From NCBI RefSeq assembly GCF_002002725.1, contig NZ_MUNW01000033.1, positions 62,001 to 126,000 of the forward strand: 64,000 nucleotides of DNA, given 5' to 3'. Below the pieces are notes generated by a model. That model had not been told where the DNA came from, ran no database searches, and saw only the letters and a program-made list of their open reading frames with translations. Origin of the DNA: Sinorhizobium sp. A49 (GTDB lineage: Bacteria; Pseudomonadota; Alphaproteobacteria; Rhizobiales; Rhizobiaceae). Positions 53,318 through 62,245 of this stretch are shown in pieces. Numbering within the stretch: position 1 is the stretch's first letter; the number at the start of each line of letters is the position of its first letter. Position numbers and translations under genes: made by a program.

Positions 53318-54967
53318 TCAGACGAGGGCTGCTCTTTTTTGTCCGGGGATGGCGTTGATGAGTTCGCGGGTGTAGTCGCTGCCCGGGCGCTCGAAGACGT
53401 CCTCGACCGATCCTCCATCAACCAATCGGCCGTCCTTCAGCACGGACACCGTGTCCGAGATCTGCCGCACGACCGCGAGGTCATGGGACACGAACAGATA
53501 GGTCAGCCCGAGATCGCGCTGGAGTTCATCGAGAAGATCGAGGATGCGGGCCTGCACCGTCACATCGAGGGCCGAGACCGCCTCGTCGAGAACGACGACG
53601 TCAGGATCGAGCACGAGTGCGCGGGCGATCGCCACGCGCTGTCGCTGGCCGCCCGAAAGCGCATGTGGTCGGCGGTCGAGCGCCGCTTCCGGCAGGCCGA
53701 CGCGGCTGAGGATCGCCCGGACTTTCTCGTCGCGTGCCGGGCGGGCGAGCCTGCCAAAATTCAGGAGTGGTTCGGAAACGATGTCGAACACCGTCTGGCG
53801 TGGGTCGAGGGAGCCGTACGGGTTTTGATAGACCAGCTGGATCTTGCGCCTGAACTGGCGCAGTGTTTCGCCACGGAGCTCAGACAGGTCGGTGCCATCG
53901 ATCTCAATGCGCCCAGCCGTCGGCTTCTGGAACCCGACAATCGCGCGAATGGTCGTGGTCTTGCCGGAGCCGGATTCGCCAACGATGGCATGCGTTGTGC
54001 CACGACGGACGCGGAAACTGAGGTCATCGACGGCGCGAAACGATTTGCCGTTGCCATCCATCCGCACGAAGTCCTGCACAAGCCCATCGACAATGACGAC
54101 ATCATTGTCCGAAGCCGCGGGCACCGCACGCGCGGTCCCAGGCGCCTTGCGCACGACGGCCGAGAACGACGGCGCGTCGGCGATCAATTGCCGGGTGTAG
54201 GCGCTGCGCGGTGCGGCAAGCACGACCTTGGTAGCTCCCGTTTCCTGGACACGCCCGCCTTGCAGGACGACGAGCCGGTCGGCTCGGTCCGCTGCCACAC
54301 CGAGATCGTGCGTCACCAGCAGCACCGACGTCCCGTATTCCGTGCGCAATTCGTCGATCAGGTCGAGGATGCGCTTCTGTACCGTCACATCGAGCGCACT
54401 GGTCGGCTCATCGGCGATGATGAGCTGCGGCTTAAGCGCAACGGCGATGGCAATCAGCACGCGCTGGCGCATGCCGCCCGAAAGCTCGTGCGGATATTGC
54501 CGCGCCCGGAGTGCGGGCTCGCTCAAACCGACGCGCTCCAGAAGCGAAATCACCTGGGCCTCCAGGTCGCGACCGCTTGCGACGCCATGGATGCGGAGAA
54601 TCTCACCGACCTGCGCGCCGATCGTCTTGACGGGATTGAGCGAGCTTGCGGGATCCTGCGGTATCAGGCTGATCTTGGCGCCGCGCACCGCATCAAGCTG
54701 GCGATCCGACCAGCGCGAGATGTCCGTGCCGTTGAGCCTGATGCTGCCGCCGTCGATGCGGCCATTGGCATGGAGCAAGCCGATGATCGACTGCGCCGTC
54801 GTTGTCTTGCCAGAACCGGACTCGCCGACCAGCGCTACGACCTCACCGGGATCGATCCGGAAGGAGATCTCGTGCACGACGCCGCGATGCGCAGTGCCGT
54901 CATGATAGGCGATCGACAGGTTCTCGACCTCCAGCACTGGCGGATGGGGAACGTTGGAGCCGCTCAT
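53318..54967 (-). CDS. Fused dual ABC ATPase of a peptide-type importer (DppD-DppF fusion)
   Basis: A 549-residue protein with two complete ATPase domains in tandem. First: Walker A GESGSGKTT (~45), signature LSGGMRQRVL, Walker B LIIADEPTSALD. Second: Walker A GESGSGKTT (~345), signature LSGGQRQRVA, Walker B VVVLDEAVSALD, H-loop FVSHD. One fused protein replaces the two separate subunits of the other systems in this window. The ATG overlaps the stop of the permease gene (ATGA) and follows AAGGTGG. Confidence 0.92.
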   Translation of the reverse strand: MSGSNVPHPPVLEVENLSIAYHDGTAHRGVVHEISFRIDPGEVVALVGESGSGKTTTAQSIIGLLHANGRIDGGSIRLNGTDISRWSDRQLDAVRGAKISLIPQDPASSLNPVKTIGAQVGEILRIHGVASGRDLEAQVISLLERVGLSEPALRARQYPHELSGGMRQRVLIAIAVALKPQLIIADEPTSALDVTVQKRILDLIDELRTEYGTSVLLVTHDLGVAADRADRLVVLQGGRVQETGATKVVLAAPRSAYTRQLIADAPSFSAVVRKAPGTARAVPAASDNDVVIVDGLVQDFVRMDGNGKSFRAVDDLSFRVRRGTTHAIVGESGSGKTTTIRAIVGFQKPTAGRIEIDGTDLSELRGETLRQFRRKIQLVYQNPYGSLDPRQTVFDIVSEPLLNFGRLARPARDEKVRAILSRVGLPEAALDRRPHALSGGQRQRVAIARALVLDPDVVVLDEAVSALDVTVQARILDLLDELQRDLGLTYLFVSHDLAVVRQISDTVSVLKDGRLVDGGSVEDVFERPGSDYTRELINAIPGQKRAALV

Positions 54968-55848
54968 GCTGCCACCTTGCCGAAGGATTGGCTGACGCGG
55001 TTTGCAGCGAGAACCACCAGGACGACGATGACACCGGGTGCAGTGGTGAGCCACCAGGCCGTCGAGATGTAGTTGCGACCTTCGGCAATCAGCAGCCCCC
55101 ACTCTGGCGTCGGTGGCGGAGCGCCATAGCCCAGGAACCCGAGCGTAGAGATCTGCAGCACGGCCGACCCGAACTGCAACGCCGCAATAGCCAGAACCGA
55201 GGTCAGGGAGTTCGGCAGCACGTGCCGCCAGAGGACCGCCGCGAATGTGCCGCCGCTGCCAAATGCCGCCTCGACATAGTCGCTGCGCCGGACACGAACG
55301 ACTTCCGAACGCGACAGACGGGCGAAGCGCGCAACCGAGGTGACGCCAACGGCAATAGCCGCGTTGACCGTGCCGAAGCCGAGCAGGATGATGATGCTGA
55401 GCGAAAGCATGAGTGGCGGTATCGATAGCAAGACATCGACGAGACGCATGATGGCATCGTCAACCCGCCGCCGGACCGATCCCGCGATAACCCCAATGCT
55501 GGTGCCGACGACAAGACCGAGTGCCACGGCAACAAATGCGCCAGTCAGCGAATGTACCGCGCCATAAACGATGCGTGCGTAAAGATCGCGCCCCAGCGCA
55601 TCGGTGCCAAGCAGATGGCTCGCATCGGGCCGGCGCAACTGTTCGCCACCGACCCCTTCGAGCGGATTGTAGCTAGTGAAAAGCCACGGAGCGACGGCCC
55701 AGAGAAAAGCGATGGCGAGAACCAGCCAGGACAGTGCGAGACCCATTGGCAACCGTCGGATGAATTGGGGGAGCGAGAAGCGCCTGCCCGCCCGCTGTCC
55801 ATGCCTAGACGCGATGGGGTCGTCGTGGATCGTATCGAACGTGGTCAT
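54964..55848 (-). CDS. Peptide-type ABC transporter permease (DppC-like)
   Basis: A 294-residue inner-membrane subunit. First helix LALSWLVLAIAFLWAVAPWLF, then HLLGTDALGRDLYARIVYGA and the docking loop SDYVEAAFGSGGTFAAVLW. The ATG at 55848 follows AGGAG and overlaps the stop of the DppB-like gene by four bases; the frame is open far upstream only as an artefact of the neighbouring gene. Confidence 0.92.
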   Translation of the reverse strand: MTTFDTIHDDPIASRHGQRAGRRFSLPQFIRRLPMGLALSWLVLAIAFLWAVAPWLFTSYNPLEGVGGEQLRRPDASHLLGTDALGRDLYARIVYGAVHSLTGAFVAVALGLVVGTSIGVIAGSVRRRVDDAIMRLVDVLLSIPPLMLSLSIIILLGFGTVNAAIAVGVTSVARFARLSRSEVVRVRRSDYVEAAFGSGGTFAAVLWRHVLPNSLTSVLAIAALQFGSAVLQISTLGFLGYGAPPPTPEWGLLIAEGRNYISTAWWLTTAPGVIVVLVVLAANRVSQSFGKVAA

Positions 55849-56789
55849 GCCGTGGCTCCTGCTTTTGTACGAAGGCGGGGATCGAGCACAGGAAAGAGCA
55901 GATCCACGATGAGATTGATGGTGACGAAGGCGAGCGCCGAGAGCACGACGATCGCCTGGAGCACGGCGGCGTCCTGACTGCCGACGGCCCTTCCCGTGAG
56001 GCCGCCGATGCCATTGAGGCCGAACACCGTTTCGGTAACGACCGCACCAGCAATGAGTTCGCCGAAGAGGACGCCGGCGATCGTCAGCGTCGGCAGCAGC
56101 GCGTTCTTGGCGACATGCCGCAACAGCACCCAATGGCGAGTGGCACCCTTGGCGCGGGCAACAGCGACGAAGGGCCGTGTCAGCACGTCATCGATATTGC
56201 GCACCAGCACCTGGGCAAGCGGAGCGGAAATTGGCACCGCCAGCGTGATGACGGGAAGGATCAGCTCCTGCCAGGGACCGGGGTTGATCACCGGCACGAG
56301 CTTCAACCGAAACGAGAAGATCTGGATCAGCATGATGCCGAGCCAGAAGGTCGGGATCGAGATGAAGAGCGACGGCACGGACTGGATCGCGCCACGCAAC
56401 CAGGCGAAAGGCGTAAGGCTCGATAGGAAGGCGATGACGACGGCAAGGACCGCGGCCAACAGGAAGCCGAGCGACGCAAGTTTCAGTGTCGCCGGCAGAT
56501 GAGCGGCAAGCATCGTGCTGACGGGAACGCCCACCTGAACGGAATAGCCGAAATTGCCGGTAAGGAACCGACCGATCGTCTGGATATATTGTACCCAGAT
56601 GGCGCTGTCGGCAGCATAGGACGCGCGGATTTCGGCGATCTGTTGCGGGTTTAACCCAAGCTCCGGGTTCTGGAACTTGATGAGGATGGCGTCACCGGGC
56701 ATGGCCTGCAGCAACACGAAGGAGATGGTGAAAGCCGCCCAAAGGACGAACAACGCCTGCCCCAGGCGATTGAGCAAGTATCCGGACAT
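55845..56789 (-). CDS. Peptide-type ABC transporter permease (DppB-like)
   Basis: A 314-residue inner-membrane subunit starting MSGYLLNRLGQALFVLWAAF. It carries the GNFGYSVQVGVPVSTML motif and the docking loop RPFVAVARAKGATRHWVLL. It follows the SBP gene after 69 bases that contain a strong hairpin, the same layout as in the other SBP-first operon of this window. Confidence 0.92.
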   Translation of the reverse strand: MSGYLLNRLGQALFVLWAAFTISFVLLQAMPGDAILIKFQNPELGLNPQQIAEIRASYAADSAIWVQYIQTIGRFLTGNFGYSVQVGVPVSTMLAAHLPATLKLASLGFLLAAVLAVVIAFLSSLTPFAWLRGAIQSVPSLFISIPTFWLGIMLIQIFSFRLKLVPVINPGPWQELILPVITLAVPISAPLAQVLVRNIDDVLTRPFVAVARAKGATRHWVLLRHVAKNALLPTLTIAGVLFGELIAGAVVTETVFGLNGIGGLTGRAVGSQDAAVLQAIVVLSALAFVTINLIVDLLFPVLDPRLRTKAGATA

Positions 56790-56821
56790 CAGCCGTTCCT
56801 CTGCTTGGTCTCATTGCGAAG

Positions 56822-56849
56822 ACCGGCCACGGCAATGCGCGTGGCCGGT
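56822..56849 (-). promoter_or_regulatory. Intercistronic hairpin between SBP and permease genes
   Basis: ACCGGCCACG and CGTGGCCGGT form a perfect 10-bp stem with an 8-base loop. No T-run follows on the minus strand. Likely stabilises the SBP message or reduces read-through into the permease genes. Confidence 0.72.
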
Positions 56850-56858
56850 TGGACGGCA

Positions 56859-58499
56859 TCAGTGGTCGGCGAGCCAGGTGCTGTAGAAGCTCGGGCGGCC
56901 AACCGCCTCGAAGGCGATGCCCTGGACATAGGGAGCACCGGCGAAGGCTTGCGGCTCCTCGAAGATCGGGATCGCATAGGCCTGGTCTACGACGTAGTCC
57001 TGAACCTCGCCGGCGATAGCAAACCGCTTCTCGCGATCCGGCTCCGAGGTCAGCGCCTCGAGCAGACCATTCAGCTTGTCATCGGCAAAACTCTGGACCT
57101 TGTCGCTCTGTCCGCCCTTCTGGCGCAGCACGTCACGGTTCTTCGGGTAGTACTGGCTCTTGATCACGTCAGGATCGGCGCGGCCGACCATGGCCGGGGA
57201 AACCGGCGTCTTCAACGGATCGAGATCGTCGACGATCCTGCTGCCGCTGTCTCCGGCAAGCACGGTCAGCTTGACGCCAAGCTTGCCCCATTGCTGGGCC
57301 ACGAGCTGCAGGGTTTCCTTGTTCTGCGGTTGGGGCAGGGATTCGTACGCTGTCAGCACCAGTTCCTTGCCGTCCTTCTGGCGCAGGCCATTGGCGCCCA
57401 CCGTCCAGCCGGCTTCATCGAGCAGCGCTTTCGCCTTTTCCGGATCGAAGGCGAGCTTCGCCGAAATGTCGCGGTAACCAAGCGCCGTCGACGCGATGAT
57501 CGAGGTCGCCTGCGGGTAGTTTGCCGAAAACAGCGTCGTGACGATTTCCTTGGCGTCGGTCGCGTGCAACAACGCCCTGCGCACCCTGACGTCGGCGACC
57601 AGCGGATTGTCGGGCCGGAAGACAACGCTGTTGTTCACGCCGCGCGTCGAGGGCGCGTAGATCTGGTAATCCTGAGCCTCGACCTGCTTTTCGTCATAGG
57701 CCTGGACCTGTCGGATGAAATCGGCCTGACCTGCGAGCAGCGCGCCGATGCGCACGCTGTCTTCGCCAGTGATGATATATTTGATGCCGTCGAGATGGGC
57801 TCTCCCCTGATGGTCCAGCTTTGCCGGACCCCAGGCATACTCCTCGCGCGCCTTCAGGTTCAGCTCCTTGCCAATCGTTTCGCTGTCGACGACAAACGGA
57901 CCGGAACCGATGATTTTGGTGGCGTCACCCAATTGTTCGAAGGGAAGCGCCAGCGTGCTTGCGGCGACGAGACCTGAACCGATGACCGAGGTACCCTGCA
58001 GGAAGCCCGGCGACGGCTTCTTGAAGTAGAACTTGACCGTCTGGGAATCGGCGACCTCACTGCGCTCGTAATTGTTGATCACCTCCGACACCGGCTGTTT
58101 CAGTGCCTTGTTGCCGAGCCCGAAGACGTCGTAATTCTTGGCCACGGCTGCGGCATCGAGCGGCGTGCCGTCGGAGAAGGTGACACCCGGGCGGATCTTG
58201 AACGTGTACTCGGTCGCGTCAGCGTTGACCGTCCAGGATTCCGCGATCCAGGGCTCGATCTCAAGCGTCTTCGGGTTCTGATAGGTCAGCTTGTCGGTGA
58301 TCTGGTTGAGAATGCCACCGTTCGGATAGAACCCGCCGGCCGGCGGGTAGAGATTGGTGTGGGCCTGCTGCTCGAGATAGATCAGCGTCCCACCCTTCAC
58401 CGGGTCTCCTGCACCTTCTGCAAAAGCGCCAGGCAGGAAAAGGCCGGAGGCGGTCAGTGTCGCCAGCGTCAGCGCAAGCCGTTTCAGTTTCGTCGTCAT
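56859..58499 (-). CDS. ABC transporter substrate-binding protein (SBP family 5, KPN_01854-type)
   Basis: A 546-residue periplasmic receptor. Signal peptide at residues 1-27 (LATLTASGLFLPGAFA). Mature landmarks: GGTLIYLEQQAHTNLYPPAG near residue 36, then PWIAESWTVNADATEYTFKI near 83. As I recall, this subfamily always travels with the luciferase-like monooxygenase and CMD proteins found here. It is the first gene of a seven-gene cassette running down to 50954. Confidence 0.88.
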   Translation of the reverse strand: MTTKLKRLALTLATLTASGLFLPGAFAEGAGDPVKGGTLIYLEQQAHTNLYPPAGGFYPNGGILNQITDKLTYQNPKTLEIEPWIAESWTVNADATEYTFKIRPGVTFSDGTPLDAAAVAKNYDVFGLGNKALKQPVSEVINNYERSEVADSQTVKFYFKKPSPGFLQGTSVIGSGLVAASTLALPFEQLGDATKIIGSGPFVVDSETIGKELNLKAREEYAWGPAKLDHQGRAHLDGIKYIITGEDSVRIGALLAGQADFIRQVQAYDEKQVEAQDYQIYAPSTRGVNNSVVFRPDNPLVADVRVRRALLHATDAKEIVTTLFSANYPQATSIIASTALGYRDISAKLAFDPEKAKALLDEAGWTVGANGLRQKDGKELVLTAYESLPQPQNKETLQLVAQQWGKLGVKLTVLAGDSGSRIVDDLDPLKTPVSPAMVGRADPDVIKSQYYPKNRDVLRQKGGQSDKVQSFADDKLNGLLEALTSEPDREKRFAIAGEVQDYVVDQAYAIPIFEEPQAFAGAPYVQGIAFEAVGRPSFYSTWLADH

Positions 58500-58809
58500 G
58501 GGGAGCCTTCCTTCAAATGTCTGAAGGCTATCGTACGAGGAAGCGCCGGATCATCAACTAAATCTAGTAAATTAATATGCTATATGTTTCGAGCGAAGGG
58601 AAAGAAGCATCTCCGTGTCCGAGCCGATGGAGATATTTCTCCCGAGGCCGTCTCCCCGCCTTCTTTTTCTGGTCTTAAGCGACATGCGGATCAGGGCGCA
58701 GAAAGGGCGTATCTTATCGTGGGCGAAACGCTTCACGAGCCATTGACAATTTGGCCCCTATTCATTGAAAACTTTGCCAATTCCTTCCAAGCCCGAGATT
58801 GAGATATTC
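58500..58809. promoter_or_regulatory. Divergent promoter region, SBP cassette / exoB
   Basis: About 310 bases without a credible gene between two divergent starts. It is AT-rich near 58555-58590 (ctaaatctagtaaattaatatgctatatg), which is the most likely location of the promoters. A short dyad ACTAAATCTAGT lies at 58558-58569. Confidence 0.45.
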
Positions 58810-59796
58810 ATGACAAATAACAAGGTTCTTGTCGTCGGCGGCGCCGGCTATATCGGCTCGCACACCTGCCTTCAGCTGGCCTCCAAGGGGTTCGAACCCG
58901 TGGTTTACGACAACCTGTCGAACGGCCATGAGGAATTCGTCAAATGGGGTGTTCTGGAAAAGGGTGACATCCGCGACCGGCAGCGGCTGGACGAGGTGCT
59001 GGCACGACACAAGCCGCGAGCGATCCTGCACTTCGCCGCGATGATCGAGGTCGGCGAATCCGTCAAGGATCCGGTCTCCTTCTACGACAACAACGTCATC
59101 GGTACCTTGACCCTGTTGTCGGCAGCACTCTCGGCCGGCATCGAGGCTTTCGTGTTTTCGTCCACCTGCGCCACCTATGGTCTGCCGGAAAGCGTGCCGA
59201 TCGACGAACAGCACCGCCAGGCGCCGATCAACCCCTACGGCCGCACCAAATGGGTCTGCGAGCAGGCACTGAAGGACTACGGACAGTACAAGGGTCTGCG
59301 CTCGGTCATTCTGCGTTACTTCAATGCCGCGGGTGCCGACCCGGAGGGACGGATCGGCGAGTGGCACGAGCCTGAGACCCATGCGATCCCGCTGGCAATC
59401 GACGCCGCCCTCGGCCGCCGCGACGGCTTCAAGGTCTTCGGCACCGATTACGATACGCGCGACGGCACCTGCGTGCGTGACTACATCCACGTGCTCGATC
59501 TCGCCGACGCCCATGTGCGCGCCGTCGAATATCTGCTTGAAGGTGGCGACAGCGTCGAGCTCAATCTCGGCACCGGTACGGGCACGACGGTCAAGGAGCT
59601 TCTGAACGCCATTACCGAGGTCTCCGGACGCACGTTCGGCATCGACTATGTCGATCGCCGCGAGGGCGATTCGACCACGCTCGTCGCCAACAACGACAAG
59701 GCCCGCGAAGTGCTCGGCTGGGAGCCGCAGTATGACCTGGCGGCGATTACGCGCACGGCCTGGAACTGGCATTCCCGCCGAAACCAGGGTGCCTGA
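58810..59796 (+). CDS. exoB: UDP-glucose 4-epimerase
   Basis: A 328-residue short-chain dehydrogenase-type epimerase that makes UDP-galactose, the galactose donor for succinoglycan and lipopolysaccharide. NAD-binding motif VLVVGGAGYIGSHT (residues ~6-19), catalytic Ser in FSSTCATYG and the YxxxK pair in NPYGRTKW. The C-terminal REGDSTTLVANNDKAREVLGW is typical. The ATG at 58810 gives the S. meliloti ExoB length; an upstream in-frame ATG at 58765 adds 15 residues with no better site. It is convergent with exoZ. Confidence 0.93.
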   Translation: MTNNKVLVVGGAGYIGSHTCLQLASKGFEPVVYDNLSNGHEEFVKWGVLEKGDIRDRQRLDEVLARHKPRAILHFAAMIEVGESVKDPVSFYDNNVIGTLTLLSAALSAGIEAFVFSSTCATYGLPESVPIDEQHRQAPINPYGRTKWVCEQALKDYGQYKGLRSVILRYFNAAGADPEGRIGEWHEPETHAIPLAIDAALGRRDGFKVFGTDYDTRDGTCVRDYIHVLDLADAHVRAVEYLLEGGDSVELNLGTGTGTTVKELLNAITEVSGRTFGIDYVDRREGDSTTLVANNDKAREVLGWEPQYDLAAITRTAWNWHSRRNQGA

Positions 59797-59835
59797 GATC
59801 AGGCACCTCGACTGACCGCATGCCTGGCTCAACGG

Positions 59836-60852
59836 TCAGGATGCCTGGCGTACCCGGTTCAGAGGCGATCTGGAGCGGGTACGTTGCGTGAGCGGGCGCT
59901 CGATCAGAAGATAGGCCACGATGCCGGCAATCGTGCCGGCAGCCAACGCGCACAGCAGCGTCAGCGCTGAATTCAGGGCCACCATCGCAGCAGCCTTGAC
60001 GACGACCGATATGGCGAAGGTGTGCCAGAGGTAGATCGAATAGGAGGCGTCACCGAGCAAGGTCGGCAATGCCCATTTTCGAAACCAGCCGGCCGCTTCA
60101 AGTGCGAGCGTGCCAACCACAAGCATGACCGCCAGCGGGCCCAGTATCCTTTCGTCAAACGGCAGGCGCAGGACGGCAAGGGCCGCGAACCCCAGGAATG
60201 CGCCGACGACAAGCACGATGCCGACACGTGGCCCGGCAATCCGGCCCCGCAGCCAGAACTCGGCGACAATCATGCCAGCGACAAATTCGAAAATGACCGG
60301 ACGCGTGTAGGTCAGAAACAGAGCGTTCTGCGTATCGATGGCGAGCCCCGCCACGACCAGCGATAAGAAAAACACTGCCATCACCGCCAATCGGCGATGC
60401 CTGGGCAGCATCAGCGAGGCTGCGAAGACGGCATAGAAGAACATCTCGAAATTCAGCGTCCAGCCCTGCACGAGCACCGGCCAGATTTCGCCGCTGCTCG
60501 GCGAGCGCGCCGGGATGAACAGCAAGGATGCGACAACGTGTTCGACCGACAGGACGAGGTTGGGAAAGAGACCGGCAACGCCTCCAGCGATCATCACCAT
60601 CGTTGCAAGCCAATAGATCGGCGCGATCCGGCGCAGCCGTTCCTTGAGGAAGGCAAGCGGTGCTACCGGGCGACGATCACTGATCACCCACATGATGAAG
60701 CCGCTGATGACGAAGAAGACGTCGACGCCAGCCGCACCGATCGCGAAATGGTATCCCGTCCGCTCGGCCGCGTGAAAGAGCACGACGCCGAGCGCGGCAG
60801 CCGCGCGCAGATACTGGATACCGTGGATGGTTTTCATCGGCGTAGCGGTCAT
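59836..60852 (-). CDS. exoZ: Membrane acyltransferase, succinoglycan O-acetylation
   Basis: A 338-residue integral-membrane acyltransferase (acyltransferase 3 family) with about ten helices. Family signatures: GIQYLRAAAALGVVLFHAAE with the catalytic His (about residue 28), GVDVFFVISGFIMW, and the late SYSIYLWHTF. In S. meliloti ExoZ adds the acetyl group to the succinoglycan repeat unit; the assignment here rests on fold plus gene order. Its ATG overlaps the stop of exoQ (TGATG), so the two are translated together. Confidence 0.88.
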   Translation of the reverse strand: MTATPMKTIHGIQYLRAAAALGVVLFHAAERTGYHFAIGAAGVDVFFVISGFIMWVISDRRPVAPLAFLKERLRRIAPIYWLATMVMIAGGVAGLFPNLVLSVEHVVASLLFIPARSPSSGEIWPVLVQGWTLNFEMFFYAVFAASLMLPRHRRLAVMAVFFLSLVVAGLAIDTQNALFLTYTRPVIFEFVAGMIVAEFWLRGRIAGPRVGIVLVVGAFLGFAALAVLRLPFDERILGPLAVMLVVGTLALEAAGWFRKWALPTLLGDASYSIYLWHTFAISVVVKAAAMVALNSALTLLCALAAGTIAGIVAYLLIERPLTQRTRSRSPLNRVRQAS

Positions 60853-62135
60853 CAGAACCTCAGCTGCGGGTGGTGGCTCGCCAGCACCCTGCCCTCGGCC
60901 AACCGACGCTCGCTGACGAACTGCCGGCCCTGCCTGATCGTAAGCCTGCCTGCTGCGAAGTAGAGCAGGAAAGAACCGACGTGATAGGGGTTCATGATGT
61001 CGATTTCGACGAACGCCCGCACAAGAAGCAGCATAGCCACGCCGAACAGCACCGAGGATTCGGTGTGATGGTCATAGGCAAGCAGGCGCATGATATGGCC
61101 GAAGACGGTCACCAGGAGTACGGTGCAAAGCAATACGAGGCCGATTGCACCCGTCTCCACCATCGCCTCGATGAAGGTGTTGTGGAAATGGAAGCCCGAG
61201 CGGGTGGCGATGAAGAACTCCTCCCACAACCGCTCCGGTTCGGAGAAGCCCTGGACCCAATAGGCCTGGTAGCCCACGCCCACGACCGGCGAGGAGAGCG
61301 CAGCCTCAATGCCCTGTTGCCAGAGATAGGTTCGACCGGTCAGCGTCGAATCCTTGCCGAAAAGGCCGAGAACGAGATCGACGCCACCACCATAAACAGC
61401 CGCAAGAGCCGCGACGCCACCGACGACGACTGCGGCTAAGAACAGGCCCTTGCGATGACCGGGCGACAGCATGCCGACGGCGCGCATGCCGAGCCAGCAA
61501 CAGACGATAGCGACGGCCGTCAGGACCGACGTGGCCGATTGCGAGGAAAACAGCGAATAGGCCGATATCAGCCCGACGGCGCCTGCGGCGCCGAGCCAGA
61601 GCCCGCGCTCCCCAAGTGCAACAGGCGCAATGAAGGCAAAGTAGATCCCGAGGGACGCATAAAAACCAAGCTGGTTCTTCGAGGCGAAAGCCCCGACGAA
61701 GCTATAGGTGCCGTCGAGCGGATCGAGGTGGTAGACGCCAAACAGCAACGAATAGACGAGCACGATACCGACCCCGGCGAGAGCACCGCGGACGAGCGTA
61801 CGGATGTCGATCGTCCGCATGGCGATCAAGGCACAGACGACATGGGAGAGATACTGCACCCCCGTCCTAACCGTTATCCCGGGCGCAGCCGACCAGAAGA
61901 CCGACAGGCAGGCAAAGACGGCAAAGCCGAGGATCCAGATGTATCTGCCATAGCTGCCGAGCACCCTTCGATAATCGACGAGCACCAGCGGAAGCCACAG
62001 CCCATAGTAGACAAGGATCGACGCCTGCCCGAACCGTGAGGAATAGGCAAAGACGAAAAACGAAATCGCCAGCGCAAACGTGCCGTATGCCTGGTTTGAA
62101 CCAGGAGAAACGAGGCTTGCCTTGGAAATCCTCAT
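60852..62135 (-). CDS. exoQ: Polysaccharide polymerase (O-antigen ligase/polymerase-like)
   Basis: A 427-residue protein with about eleven helices, an O-antigen-ligase-like domain around residues 190-360, and a periplasmic loop with the WxxG-type GIEAALSSPVVGVGYQAYWV and HNTFIEAMVETG blocks. In S. meliloti ExoQ is needed to make high-molecular-weight succinoglycan. It lies in the conserved exoY-F-Q-Z order, separated from exoF by about 110 bases that include an inverted repeat element. Confidence 0.88.
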   Translation of the reverse strand: MRISKASLVSPGSNQAYGTFALAISFFVFAYSSRFGQASILVYYGLWLPLVLVDYRRVLGSYGRYIWILGFAVFACLSVFWSAAPGITVRTGVQYLSHVVCALIAMRTIDIRTLVRGALAGVGIVLVYSLLFGVYHLDPLDGTYSFVGAFASKNQLGFYASLGIYFAFIAPVALGERGLWLGAAGAVGLISAYSLFSSQSATSVLTAVAIVCCWLGMRAVGMLSPGHRKGLFLAAVVVGGVAALAAVYGGGVDLVLGLFGKDSTLTGRTYLWQQGIEAALSSPVVGVGYQAYWVQGFSEPERLWEEFFIATRSGFHFHNTFIEAMVETGAIGLVLLCTVLLVTVFGHIMRLLAYDHHTESSVLFGVAMLLLVRAFVEIDIMNPYHVGSFLLYFAAGRLTIRQGRQFVSERRLAEGRVLASHHPQLRF

Positions 62136-62146
62136 ACCGATCCTTC

Positions 62147-62185
62147 AGAGCGTTTCTCGATTGAACGGCATCAAGGAAACGCTCT
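62147..62185. repeat. Intergenic inverted repeat between exoF and exoQ
   Basis: AGAGCGTTTC (62147-62156) and GAAACGCTCT (62176-62185) form a perfect 10-bp inverted repeat around a 19-base spacer. Elements of this shape with the GAAACGCTCT end recur in rhizobial intergenic regions as I remember them. It may act as an mRNA hairpin inside the exoYFQ transcript. Confidence 0.55.
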
Positions 62186-62245
62186 ATCTCCTTGTTTCCA
62201 GGGATTTCTCATCGAAAAACCTGTTCGCCCTATTCCTACCAATGC

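Noticed and set aside
58359-58802. 147-codon plus-strand frame before exoB
   Set aside because: It overlaps the start of the SBP gene on the other strand and the exoB promoter; no domain or ribosome binding site supports it.
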